From assembly GCA_000690595.2 (NCBI GenBank), contig JHUT02000014.1, positions 1-64,000 on the forward strand: a stretch of 64,000 bases of DNA. The letters run 5' to 3'. Shown here piece after piece: positions 22,431-30,553 of this stretch. Position 1 is the stretch's first letter; every line of letters starts with the position of its first letter. The position numbers and the translations under genes are program-made. Below the pieces are notes generated by a model. It saw only the letters and a program-made list of their open reading frames with translations. It had not been told where the DNA came from and searched no databases. The stretch comes from Natrinema mahii (GTDB lineage: Archaea > Halobacteriota > Halobacteria > Halobacteriales > Natrialbaceae).

Positions 22431-23780
22431 TTAACTGTCTTTATTACGCGCTTGGCGATAGAGAACAACTACAAGTCCAATAAGTCCAATAATGATGTCC
22501 TTGGCCCCGAAACCGGGAATGTTATCGCCTTCCGGCTGATTGTCCTTGTCTCCTTCAGACTGATCATCCTGACTTGTATTGTTGGTAGCGTTAGAGCGGA
22601 CGTGATGGTGGCCGAGCGTACCTAACTGAACGCGTGAGTCAATACTGTGTCCGCTTGTAGGGTCATTGACGACCGTTGGCGACGAAACCAACGGTGCCTC
22701 AGACTTGCCGAACGTCCATTCCGCCATGCCTGACTCAGTGTCAACCGCATACAGGGTACCAGACTCAACGAACTGACCTGAGCCTACGTAGACCGTTTTG
22801 TCGACGACTGTTGGAGACGCTACTATTGGTGCAGATGGCTTTTTGAACGTCCACTTGACTTCTCCGGAATTGGCCCCAATCGCATACAACCGCTCGTCTG
22901 CTGCACCTACGTATACACTCCCATCAGCGACTGTCGGGGAGGAGAACACAAACGCATCCGGATCATCAAAGATCCACTCAGCCTCGCCGGATCCGGTGTC
23001 AATCGCATAGACGTTTCCGTTGTCACTCCCCACGTATACGGTCCCTTCAGCCACTGTTGGTGACGAGATAAACGGTGACTTGGGTTCATTGAACGCCCAC
23101 TTTTTGTCGCCAGATTCAGCGTCAACCGCGTACAGTGTGCCCTCTTTGCTATCTTCTCCAGACCCAACATAAACAGTCCCGTCGACCACTGTCGGCGAAG
23201 CTGCTAGCGGCGCCTCAAACTCGTCGAAAGTCCATTTAGCCTCTCCCGAGTCAGCATTGATTGCATACATTTGTTTGTCCACCGAACCTACGTAGACAAT
23301 TCCATCGGCAACAGCCGGCGATCCTGGAATTCTATCTCTTGGTTCGGTGAATGTCCATTCAGGCTCTCCTGAATCAGCGTCAATCGCGACAACTATCCCA
23401 GCGACAGAACCAACGTAGACAGTCCCATCAACTACTGTTGGAGACGAAAATACCTGATATAGATTCTCATCAAAAGTCCACTCAAGATCACCAGTGGCGG
23501 CATCAACTGCGTAGACGCTCCCATCGTCGCTTCCGACGTATACCGTTCCCTTGACGACTGTGGGTGACGATGCGACTCGATCCGACGGCATCTCAAAGGT
23601 CCATTCTTCGATACCTGTCGCAGTGTTTATTCCATATAGTGTTCCACTCTCGTCGGATCTTCCTGCACCAACAACTAGGAGATTTCTATTCTCAGTCGAC
23701 ATAGCTGTCGATTTGCCACTCAAGTTACTGGCAGAAATTCCCGCGAACGTCGTATAGAGAAGGTTCCGTCGATGTATCAT
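22431..23780 (-). CDS. Exported eight-blade PQQ-like beta-propeller protein with PGF-CTERM-like anchor
   Basis: This is a 449-residue protein. The N-terminus has twin arginines before a hydrophobic stretch (RRNLLYTTFAGISA), suggesting Tat export. Eight repeats of about 42 residues follow, each like SPTVVDGTVYVGS, YAVDA and EWTF, which make a beta-propeller. The C-terminus has a Gln/Glu/Asp/Asn linker, then IPGFGAKDIIIGLIGLVVVL and a basic end, resembling an archaeosortase PGF-CTERM signal. It starts 5 bp after the stop of the giant toxin-like gene, so both are probably one transcript. Cofactor-binding residues for PQQ are not evident, so the propeller is more likely a binding scaffold. Confidence 0.85.
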   Translation of the reverse strand: MIHRRNLLYTTFAGISASNLSGKSTAMSTENRNLLVVGAGRSDESGTLYGINTATGIEEWTFEMPSDRVASSPTVVKGTVYVGSDDGSVYAVDAATGDLEWTFDENLYQVFSSPTVVDGTVYVGSVAGIVVAIDADSGEPEWTFTEPRDRIPGSPAVADGIVYVGSVDKQMYAINADSGEAKWTFDEFEAPLAASPTVVDGTVYVGSGEDSKEGTLYAVDAESGDKKWAFNEPKSPFISSPTVAEGTVYVGSDNGNVYAIDTGSGEAEWIFDDPDAFVFSSPTVADGSVYVGAADERLYAIGANSGEVKWTFKKPSAPIVASPTVVDKTVYVGSGQFVESGTLYAVDTESGMAEWTFGKSEAPLVSSPTVVNDPTSGHSIDSRVQLGTLGHHHVRSNATNNTSQDDQSEGDKDNQPEGDNIPGFGAKDIIIGLIGLVVVLYRQARNKDS

Positions 23781-23785
23781 GATTA

Positions 23786-26700
23786 TTACCCCGTTATGAT
23801 ACCAGCGTGGTAACCCGACTGAGAGCCAACTATATTAGAACCATTCCAGACATCGTCGAATGCGGATGTTTCATTGTTTGGTATTCTTGGTTGGGTACCG
23901 CTGCTCTGAACATCTTCAAATCCGCGTATTTTGCCGTTTTGGTTTATCCTTGGAGCAGTTCCGCCGTTCTTTACATACGGGTAGGCATTGTATATCCCAC
24001 CCTTCTCGCCTTCAGTGACTATCCTCATTTTGCTGATCCTATATTGTTCTGCACTTTTTCCATCTAATGTGTATACGACTGCGTTATTGTCGTATCTAGT
24101 TTTTTCTGCAGAGTTCTTTATTAACCTAACAACTTCTTCTTCACTCATTCGGTTTGGGAGCGATTTCACAGTGTTATCAATTTGAACATTCCCGCCAGTG
24201 GGATACCATCCATGCGGCGCATCATCAGCTGACTTAACCACATGGTTTTCTCCCATACCCGTATGTTTTGATAGAATCTCGTCTAATTGCTCTTGTCTTA
24301 GCCATCTAGCCTTTCCATTCGGATTTTTTGTTATCATCCGAACTTCAGACATGTCATTAACTCTTTCAGCGTCCAATGCAGAATCGATAGTTGAATCAGT
24401 TACTCTGCTTCCGACTTGGATTTGTTTTAGATTGGATCCCTCACTTGACAAACGCTTGATTACTTCTGGATTGACACCTTGTTCGGATAGTCGCTTCGCG
24501 CCTCGGAGATCGCCCCCTTGTCTCGCTACTGATTGGATCCATTCGTCACCATGGGTGCGTTGTAATGTGTTATAGATATCTTCTGAGTAGAGTTCCTTCA
24601 GAAGTCGTTCATTGAACTCCGAAGATCCCGACCGAAGTAGTAGCGGCGTTAGTTGGTTGATCTTGGTTGGATGCCTCGCGGCGAACTGCCTTACCTTGCT
24701 GACCGTCTTCGGTGTTGCTGCTGGTCCAGAAAGGAGTCCAAGTGATGATAGTCCTGCGTCAACACCATCTCTACGCTCTGCGGCACTGACGAGGTCTCGA
24801 GCATCGGCAGCTGTCCCCACTCCTGGTGCTATAGAGGACCCCATCCAGCCGGCAAAGAAGGCTGCTGAGTGTTCTTCATCGTACTTTTTGTACTCCCAGC
24901 AATGGTCTCCGCAGGCAACTCCCCATGCTGCCGCAGAGATACCGCTGAAATCAGCGCCCTCTGCCTGAACGCGGTACTCTTCGAGACCGGGTTGGGCTCT
25001 TAAGGTTGCTGTGCCAACTGGTTTACCATTCTTATATATATCAACGTAATATCTTTTGCCAATCGAGAATTGTTCCTGAAATTCAAAAGTACCGTTCTCG
25101 TCAGCTATAGCGGTCTTATTTCCACGAAGAGTTTCAAGACGTGCGTTCTTAATCGGGCTACCGTTTTCATCCATGACGACACCTGAGACTGTTTGGGTCT
25201 GTCCAAGCTGTATCTCAATATCTTCCTCAGTTGGACTCACAGGATAGACGATTTTGGAGGGAGAAGTTCCACCACCATCGTAAATTACGATTCGATCGTG
25301 AGGTTCGATATCTTGAGAAAAGGTGACTTCACCGCTCCTGTTGGTGAGCCTTGGTTTCTGGGCACGAGTCAATTGGACTGATCTGAAACTGGCGGGACTA
25401 CCATCTTTTTCAAATACTTGAACTGAGAGAGTCTTCTCGGTATTTAGGAAAACCTCTTCTTGTGTAGTCATATTCTCACCGCTAGATCCTGCTACATTGA
25501 GTTCGGCATAGAGTTCGGTTGTTTCGCCTGGTCCTACCATCAAATCTTTAACCGGACTAACAGCGAACGACTTCTCGAACCCACCGCTAGACAGATCATG
25601 GCAGGCGATTTCATTGGGTGTGTAAACATCTGTTTCATAGAGACAAACCGTGCCCTCGTCACCGATCTGACCCGCTACTTCGATATCGAACGGTTCTTGA
25701 GATCCAACCTCTGACGGCGGTCCTGTATCCCAATGTACTCGATTTATATCGTCCTCTGTCTTGTTTGCTTTAACAACGATATCCCAAGAGATAGTGTCAC
25801 TTTTACCGCCACTTTCGTCATAGGTTACTGCTGAAACAATATACTCTCCATTATTATTGAAGCTATTATTATAGGTGGCTAAACCACTGGATCCACTGAT
25901 ACTGTTGTTCGTTTGGCGATTCCCGTCAATAGACCACTCCACAGTCTTGAGGTTGCCATCGTCGTCGGAGATGTCAATACTAAATTCAGTTGATTCTCCT
26001 TCATCAACAGTGAAATCTTGTCCGGGCGAATTACGTTCGGCTTCCGGAGGTGTGTTTTTTTCTTTAACGGTAACTTCCCAAGTAACTGCTTCGTCATTAT
26101 AGATATCTTGACTATTGAATACATCTGCTTCTACCGTGTACTCACCCGGTTCATCGAAGGTATGATCCCATTCTTCTGTGTCAGAAGACCCGCTTAACCC
26201 CCATGTTACGTCTTGTTGGTTATGATCGACGTACCACTCAGTACCGACTAGTTCTCCATCGGAATCTTCCCCGCCTACAGTAAACGTTTGACTCTCACCC
26301 TCCTCGAGAGTTATCACTTTATCGGGGGCTTCTATCTGCGATTCTGGCGGTTGATTTTCGTCTGCTTCGACAGTGATCTCCCAAGAAATTGTGTCGCCTT
26401 CAAATCCCTTCTCATCAAAAACAACAGCCGATATAAGAAACGTTCCCTTGCTATTGAAGGTGTTCTCATAGGTGTCCCTATCATTGGAACCGCTGACACT
26501 GTTTGATGTCTGGTGATTCCCATCGATATACCACTCCACGTTCCTGAGATTGCCATCATTATCCGAGACATCAACGCCAAATTCAACTGATTCACCTTTC
26601 TCGCGAGTAACGGAAAAGTCAGGAGAGTTTCGTTCGGCCCTTGGGGGCTTGTTTTCTTCTTCCTTAACAATGACAGTCCAGAGAGCTGCCTCGTCGTTGT

Positions 26701-27979
26701 ATACATCTTCATCATCGAACACATCTGCTTCTACTGTGTATTCTCCCGGTTTATCGAAGGTATGACCCCATTCGTCTGTGTCAGATGAGCCGCTCAGTCC
26801 CCATGTTACTTCTTGCTGGGTATGGTCAACGTACCACTCGGTACCGACTAGCTCTCCATCAGGATCTTCCGCACTTACAGTAAAAGTTGGGCTCTCACCC
26901 TCTTCGATAGTTATCTCCTTATCTGGCGATTCTATCTGCGATTCTGGCGGTTGATTTTCGTCTGCTTTGACGGTAACCTCCCAAGAAATCGTGTCGCCTT
27001 CGAGTCCCTGCTCGTCATAGACAACTGCTGAGACATAGTGCTTTCCATCATTGCTGAAAACGGTGTTGTAGCTGTCTACATCTCTAGAATCCCTAACAGG
27101 ATTAGTTGTCTGGTAATCTCCATCTATGTACCAGTCAACGTTCCTGAGATTACCATCGTCATCAAAGACATCGACATTAAACTCAACTGATTTGCCTTCC
27201 TCGCGGGTAACAGAAAAATCAGGAGAATCACGTTCAGCCCTTGGAGGATTGTTTTCCTCTGCTTCCTCAACGGTGACAGTCCAGAGAGCTGCCTCGTCGT
27301 TGTATGCATCTTTATCATCGAACACATCTGCTTCTACCGTGTATTCTCCCGGTTTATCGAAGGTGTAATCCCATTCATCTGTGTCAGATGAACCGCTTAA
27401 TCCCCATGTTACTTCTTGTTGGGTGTGATCGACATACCACTCAGTACCGACTAGTTCTCCATCTGGATCTTCCGCACTTACAGTAAAGGTCGGGCTCTCT
27501 CCCTCTTCGATAGTTATCTCCTTACGGGGTGATTCTATCTGTGATTCTGGTGGTTGATTTTCGTCTGCTTCGACGGTAACCTCCCAAGAAATTCTATCAG
27601 ATTTCTCCCACTCATCATTATAGACGACTGCTGCGACGAGATAGGTACCCTCGCTATCAAAAGTGGTATCGTAGGTGTCTGTATCGCTGAAACCATTAAT
27701 GCTGTTTGTAGTTTGCCGATTGCCATCAATATACCACTCAACATTTCCAAGGTTACCGTCGTCATCAGAAACATCAATACTGAATTCTACTGACTCTCCT
27801 TCTTCACTGCTAACAGCAAAATCAGGGGAGTTGCGTTCGGCTTCTGGCGAGGTAGTGGCCGAGGCTGATGTTACAAGTGCTACAGATGAAAAGAGGATAA
27901 GTATCAGCAGAATAGCACCCCCTGTTGAAACGCTATTTAAACCACTCTGCGGTCTGTCCTCGTTGTCCCCCACCAGCAT
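23786..27979 (-). CDS. Giant exported polymorphic-toxin-like protein
   Basis: This is a 1397-residue protein. Residues 20-41 are a signal/membrane helix (GGAILLILILFSSVALVTSA). Seven Ig/PKD-like domains of about 85-90 residues then alternate as two types, A (AERNSPDF, WYIDGN) and B (ESQIESP, TFTVSAEDPDGEL, EWYVDH). Next are a less repetitive region and a carboxypeptidase-regulatory-like domain (VSGVVMDENGSPIKNARLE). Residues 1039-1104 (IAPGVGTAADARDLVSA) resemble bacterial pretoxin segments. The final ~177 residues hold a variable-looking domain with EILSKHTG and GGIYNAYPY, reminiscent of EndoU/BECR-type RNase toxins. Secretion, presentation on repeats and a toxic tip fit a contact-dependent weapon. 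The toxin call is inference. Confidence 0.72.
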   Translation of the reverse strand: MLVGDNEDRPQSGLNSVSTGGAILLILILFSSVALVTSASATTSPEAERNSPDFAVSSEEGESVEFSIDVSDDDGNLGNVEWYIDGNRQTTNSINGFSDTDTYDTTFDSEGTYLVAAVVYNDEWEKSDRISWEVTVEADENQPPESQIESPRKEITIEEGESPTFTVSAEDPDGELVGTEWYVDHTQQEVTWGLSGSSDTDEWDYTFDKPGEYTVEADVFDDKDAYNDEAALWTVTVEEAEENNPPRAERDSPDFSVTREEGKSVEFNVDVFDDDGNLRNVDWYIDGDYQTTNPVRDSRDVDSYNTVFSNDGKHYVSAVVYDEQGLEGDTISWEVTVKADENQPPESQIESPDKEITIEEGESPTFTVSAEDPDGELVGTEWYVDHTQQEVTWGLSGSSDTDEWGHTFDKPGEYTVEADVFDDEDVYNDEAALWTVIVKEEENKPPRAERNSPDFSVTREKGESVEFGVDVSDNDGNLRNVEWYIDGNHQTSNSVSGSNDRDTYENTFNSKGTFLISAVVFDEKGFEGDTISWEITVEADENQPPESQIEAPDKVITLEEGESQTFTVGGEDSDGELVGTEWYVDHNQQDVTWGLSGSSDTEEWDHTFDEPGEYTVEADVFNSQDIYNDEAVTWEVTVKEKNTPPEAERNSPGQDFTVDEGESTEFSIDISDDDGNLKTVEWSIDGNRQTNNSISGSSGLATYNNSFNNNGEYIVSAVTYDESGGKSDTISWDIVVKANKTEDDINRVHWDTGPPSEVGSQEPFDIEVAGQIGDEGTVCLYETDVYTPNEIACHDLSSGGFEKSFAVSPVKDLMVGPGETTELYAELNVAGSSGENMTTQEEVFLNTEKTLSVQVFEKDGSPASFRSVQLTRAQKPRLTNRSGEVTFSQDIEPHDRIVIYDGGGTSPSKIVYPVSPTEEDIEIQLGQTQTVSGVVMDENGSPIKNARLETLRGNKTAIADENGTFEFQEQFSIGKRYYVDIYKNGKPVGTATLRAQPGLEEYRVQAEGADFSGISAAAWGVACGDHCWEYKKYDEEHSAAFFAGWMGSSIAPGVGTAADARDLVSAAERRDGVDAGLSSLGLLSGPAATPKTVSKVRQFAARHPTKINQLTPLLLRSGSSEFNERLLKELYSEDIYNTLQRTHGDEWIQSVARQGGDLRGAKRLSEQGVNPEVIKRLSSEGSNLKQIQVGSRVTDSTIDSALDAERVNDMSEVRMITKNPNGKARWLRQEQLDEILSKHTGMGENHVVKSADDAPHGWYPTGGNVQIDNTVKSLPNRMSEEEVVRLIKNSAEKTRYDNNAVVYTLDGKSAEQYRISKMRIVTEGEKGGIYNAYPYVKNGGTAPRINQNGKIRGFEDVQSSGTQPRIPNNETSAFDDVWNGSNIVGSQSGYHAGIITG

Positions 27980-28188
27980 TTTATTCTCATCCTAGCATTC
28001 CTGACCGAACTAATCACTTTTTCCCTATTATTCAGCCTACTTCCCTCTAATTACTATGTGTTCGGTTTGACTGCAATCCGCTCTTAGGTCCAATTGACGT
28101 GTCGAAAATAACCTCAAGAGAAATCACTCATCTTTACTGAAAAAAAAAAACTCATATTTCTGACACTTCTGCTGCTCCCGATACATTG

Positions 28189-28213
28189 TGTCCGGATTGC
28201 CTGCATACCGGAC
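28189..28213. promoter_or_regulatory. Operator-like dyad 1 (TGTCCGG/CCGGAC)
   Basis: TGTCCGG at 28189-28195 faces CCGGAC at 28208-28213 across 12 bp. It shares half-sites with the tandem pair at 28272-28332 and lies closer to the toxin-like gene. Confidence 0.45.
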
Positions 28214-28271
28214 GAAAATGGCCTGAAGTATAGTTCTTTAGGTGGTATTGTGGGAACAATCAGTCTGATTC

Positions 28272-28332
28272 TGTCCGACTTTAGGAAAGTTCTCGGACAC
28301 TGCTTATCCGACTCTCCCCGAATTCTCGGACA
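28272..28332. promoter_or_regulatory. Tandem operator-like dyads 2 and 3 (33-bp period)
   Basis: TGTCCGA (28272-28278) and TCGGACA (28293-28299) form a perfect 7-bp dyad. A second copy, TATCCGA (28305-28311) and TCGGACA (28326-28332), repeats it exactly 33 bp on, about three helix turns. They sit 20-80 bp before the GTG at 28352. Confidence 0.55.
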
Positions 28333-28351
28333 CAATCATTCCGGTAACCAC

Positions 28352-28636
28352 GTGCCCACTGAACGCCGAATTATTGGACTGACCAAGTTCGTCACCCTCG
28401 CTGAAGGCGCCAATTCTGAACTCTCGCGAAGAGCTTGGCAGTTGACCGCCAATCGTCTCCTCAAATACGATATCGAGCCCACTGAGGCCATTTTTTATCT
28501 GTCGCAGTCCCTGACCAGTACGGCCGGCCAATCGCTCTTGGGATTGAAACACCTCCACGGCCACCTAGCCGCAGCGCTGGTCGACTGCAAGGCAACTCGT
28601 CACGTCGACGGCTTCGAGATCGACGTGGCTTACTAA
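28352..28636 (+). CDS. Hypothetical protein, 94 residues
   Basis: The likely start is GTG at 28352 (VPTERRIIGLTKFVTLAEG); an ATG 34 codons upstream would run through the operator dyads. Codon use is GC-rich at third positions, unlike the non-coding region before it, which supports real coding. The protein is helical (ELSRRAWQLTANRLL, TAGQSLLGLKHLHGHLAAAL) with no motif I recognise. It is convergent with the wHTH gene. Function is unknown; a regulatory or element-maintenance role is a guess from position. Confidence 0.6.
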   Translation: MPTERRIIGLTKFVTLAEGANSELSRRAWQLTANRLLKYDIEPTEAIFYLSQSLTSTAGQSLLGLKHLHGHLAAALVDCKATRHVDGFEIDVAY

Positions 28637-28654
28637 ATCGAACAGTATAGAAAA

Positions 28655-29014
28655 TCAGGCCTCGGTGGTGGCGTCGTCTGTGCCACCGTTGAGGAAGACG
28701 TTGGCAACCTCGTGGTCGAACTCGCCGAGTGCCTGCGCTGCGTCGCTATCTTTGTTGATCTGGTACATCGTCGAGTTACCGACGGTGCGGGTTTCTTCGA
28801 TCAGGCCGTAGTTGAGCAGATCCTTTCTGTGGTCGTAGAACGTGCTACGTTCGATGCCAGCGAGCCGTGCAATGTCACTGGGGTTGAGGTCGCGGCGGGA
28901 TTCGCTGAGGAGTACCGCGAGGATCCGCACCTTCGGGTGATCACCGAGAACGTCGGTAAGCGTGTTGTCCACGCCGAGTGCGTCGTCTGGGTTTTTGTTG
29001 TTGCTGGGTGCCAT
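28655..29014 (-). CDS. Winged-helix transcriptional regulator
   Basis: This is a 119-residue DNA-binding protein. VLGDHPKVRILAVLLSESRR, LNPSDIARLAGIERSTFYDH and NYGLIEETRTVGNSTMYQIN form an ArsR/MarR-like winged helix with its wing. Short proteins of this type are frequent in haloarchaeal plasmids and islands. It is divergent from the small gene at 29157 across a 142-bp gap, so it may regulate that gene, itself, or the nearby dyads. Confidence 0.83.
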   Translation of the reverse strand: MAPSNNKNPDDALGVDNTLTDVLGDHPKVRILAVLLSESRRDLNPSDIARLAGIERSTFYDHRKDLLNYGLIEETRTVGNSTMYQINKDSDAAQALGEFDHEVANVFLNGGTDDATTEA

Positions 29015-29117
29015 GCCTGCGCTCAGGCTCTAGTATGGATCTGTTCCACTTAATGTTTTCGTAGAACATCAGTACCAGAGCTTCAAGACTACACCCCTGG
29101 TGTTGGTAGACAACAGG

Positions 29118-29123
29118 TTTATA
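29118..29123 (+). promoter_or_regulatory. TATA box of the gene at 29157
   Basis: TTTATA at 29118-29123 lies about 36 bp before the ATG at 29157, the expected position for a haloarchaeal TATA box with a very short leader. Confidence 0.55.
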
Positions 29124-29156
29124 TTTGACCGGGTCGTACTAACACACGACGAGGCC

Positions 29157-29432
29157 ATGAATAGCGACGAAGAGTTCGAAAACGACATCGTCGAAACGTT
29201 GGTCCGAAAGAAGGTCACAGGCGGTAAGAAGCACCAGATCGACACGGTGAAAAACTGGTTCGCGTCCTCGGATCAGGGGCGTGTCGAAGACCTAATTGAA
29301 AAATTGGCGCGTGACCCAGATGCGCCGGTCGAGATGTACGGTGGCGGGGCGCGGGCGAACGTTCGCCTCACGTCACGGCAGGATGCCAAAGAGTGGTTGG
29401 ACGACCGCGGTCGCGATCTCTGGTGGGCGTAG
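29157..29432 (+). CDS. Hypothetical protein, 91 residues
   Basis: It begins MNSDEEFENDIVETLVRKKV and is mostly helical with a positively charged first half (VTGGKKHQIDTVKNWF) and an end rich in Trp (RGRDLWWA). No known domain is recognised. The ATG at 29157 fits the TATA box at 29118; an upstream in-frame start would lie upstream of that box. It is divergent from the wHTH regulator. Function is unknown. Confidence 0.6.
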   Translation: MNSDEEFENDIVETLVRKKVTGGKKHQIDTVKNWFASSDQGRVEDLIEKLARDPDAPVEMYGGGARANVRLTSRQDAKEWLDDRGRDLWWA

Positions 29433-29793
29433 TCAGAGTCCGTCGTGGCCTCGGCACTTTCTCATGGGACGCCGCCACTCACCGACGCTGTCCTCGTCGT
29501 CAGGTGTTACCTGACACTCGGCCGCAGGAACACCTGTCGGACGCGTCTCGAGAGGTAGTGCCCCGACAGGCCATAAGACGCACAGGTTTCGATCGTCTGA
29601 AAGACGGCTTCGTGGTCGTGTCCATCAGTCGCGATGGATAGAAAATCCAGCACGGGATTGAAACAGTTAATCGGTATCTGTGGGCCCTATATTTACCGTT
29701 GATTGACGATCTCCTATCCAGCTCTGTTCGTATTCTCAGACAAGACGAAAATGATGAATCACTTGTAGAGGGATAGGACACTAACAGGTAGCC
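29433..29793. other. Intergenic region, 361 bp, with one perfect palindrome
   Basis: No gene is supported. GTCAGGT GTT ACCTGAC at 29499-29515 is a perfect 17-bp hairpin/operator candidate. The right part (29640-29790) is A+T rich and probably holds the promoter for the nuclease-like gene. Confidence 0.5.
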
Positions 29794-30402
29794 ATGAGCA
29801 AGAAACCTGACCTTCTCACTCAATTAGCTGACTCATTTGCATCTGTAATTCCGGATGTCGATACACGTGCCGAACACGATCGATGGAAATCCGGAATCGG
29901 GCCATTCGAGGAAGAGAATCAGATCGAAATGATTCTCGAAGCGCTCGAGGGCCACCCGCTACGAGAAGCGATCGAGGCTGAAGTATCGTACCTCGATGGT
30001 TCGCAACGATGCGACCTCTTTCTTGATCACGACGGGCGTCAACTTCCAGTGGAAGCCAAGCTACTCCGGTTCCGGTACGATAACGGAAACATCGATCCGA
30101 ACAGTTTCGCTCGTATCTTCACGCCATTTCCTGAACGGAGTTCCTCATCCCTACTTACTGATACAAAGAAACTCTACGAGTCAGAGTTTGGATCAAACGG
30201 CGGAGTACTCGGTCTCTATTACGAAAAAACCGATGAAGAGTACGAGCAAATGACTGCCGAGGCAGTTGCCGAGAAGTTTTGTATGGACGTGGATCACTGG
30301 TACGATTTCCAGGTAGAAACGAGGAATATCGCCTACTTTGACGGGCTACAGCATCCCAATCATCAGCAAGGCGCCGTCATCACGTGGGAGATCGTCGAGT
30401 GA
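29794..30402 (+). CDS. PD-(D/E)XK nuclease-superfamily-like protein
   Basis: This is a 202-residue protein. The core region reads EAEVSYLDGSQRCDLFLDHD followed by LPVEAKLLRFRYDNG: an Asp on one strand and Glu-x-Lys on the next, the arrangement of the PD-(D/E)XK nuclease active site. A conserved Glu upstream (ENQIEMILEALEGHPLREAI) may be the helix residue. The rest has no recognised domain. It starts at ATG 29794 and is followed 8 bp later by a truncated DUF6884 gene, so the two were probably an operon. Defence or element-processing nuclease activity is inferred. Confidence 0.6.
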   Translation: MSKKPDLLTQLADSFASVIPDVDTRAEHDRWKSGIGPFEEENQIEMILEALEGHPLREAIEAEVSYLDGSQRCDLFLDHDGRQLPVEAKLLRFRYDNGNIDPNSFARIFTPFPERSSSSLLTDTKKLYESEFGSNGGVLGLYYEKTDEEYEQMTAEAVAEKFCMDVDHWYDFQVETRNIAYFDGLQHPNHQQGAVITWEIVE

Positions 30403-30409
30403 TCGAACA

Positions 30410-30553
30410 ATGACCGAAATAAGACTAGTAAGCTATACGAAAACGAAACGCGAATTACCAGAGCCACCGGATGAGTTGTACAGTCCGTTGACGCTGTTCA
30501 GCAAGGTTCGCCAGTACTGTGGATCTCATCTACTGAAACTCCGAGTTAGATAG
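30410..30553 (+). pseudogene. Truncated DUF6884 gene (N-terminal 47 residues)
   Basis: The frame reads MTEIRLVSYTKTKRELPEPP and LYSPLTLFSKVRQYCGSH. This is the N-terminal signature of DUF6884-type proteins (lVSCtKtKr ... LY.pS.LF.kar.Y), which normally continue for another ~100 residues. Here it stops after LLKLRVR. The break falls exactly where the 3' end of the opposite-strand CARF-like gene begins (30530), so that gene's arrival or a deletion probably cut it. The usual Cys of the motif is Tyr here. Family assignment is from memory. Confidence 0.65.

Larger units (their letters stand above)
27980..28351. promoter_or_regulatory. A+T-rich divergent control region with three dyads
   Basis: This 372-bp region lies between the toxin-like gene and the gene at 28352. 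It holds an A11 tract (28140-28150) and three related inverted repeats of the form TGTCCGR...YCGGAC: 28189-28213, 28272-28299 and 28305-28332. No gene is supported. The region probably controls transcription in both directions. Confidence 0.6.

Noticed and set aside
22431-23780. Calling the propeller a PQQ-dependent dehydrogenase
   Set aside because: Cofactor-binding and catalytic residues are not evident. The protein is only repeats plus export signals.
28540-29664. GGGATTGAAAC at 28540 and 29654, like a CRISPR repeat end
   Set aside because: Only single occurrences, one inside a coding frame, with no regular spacing and no cas gene.
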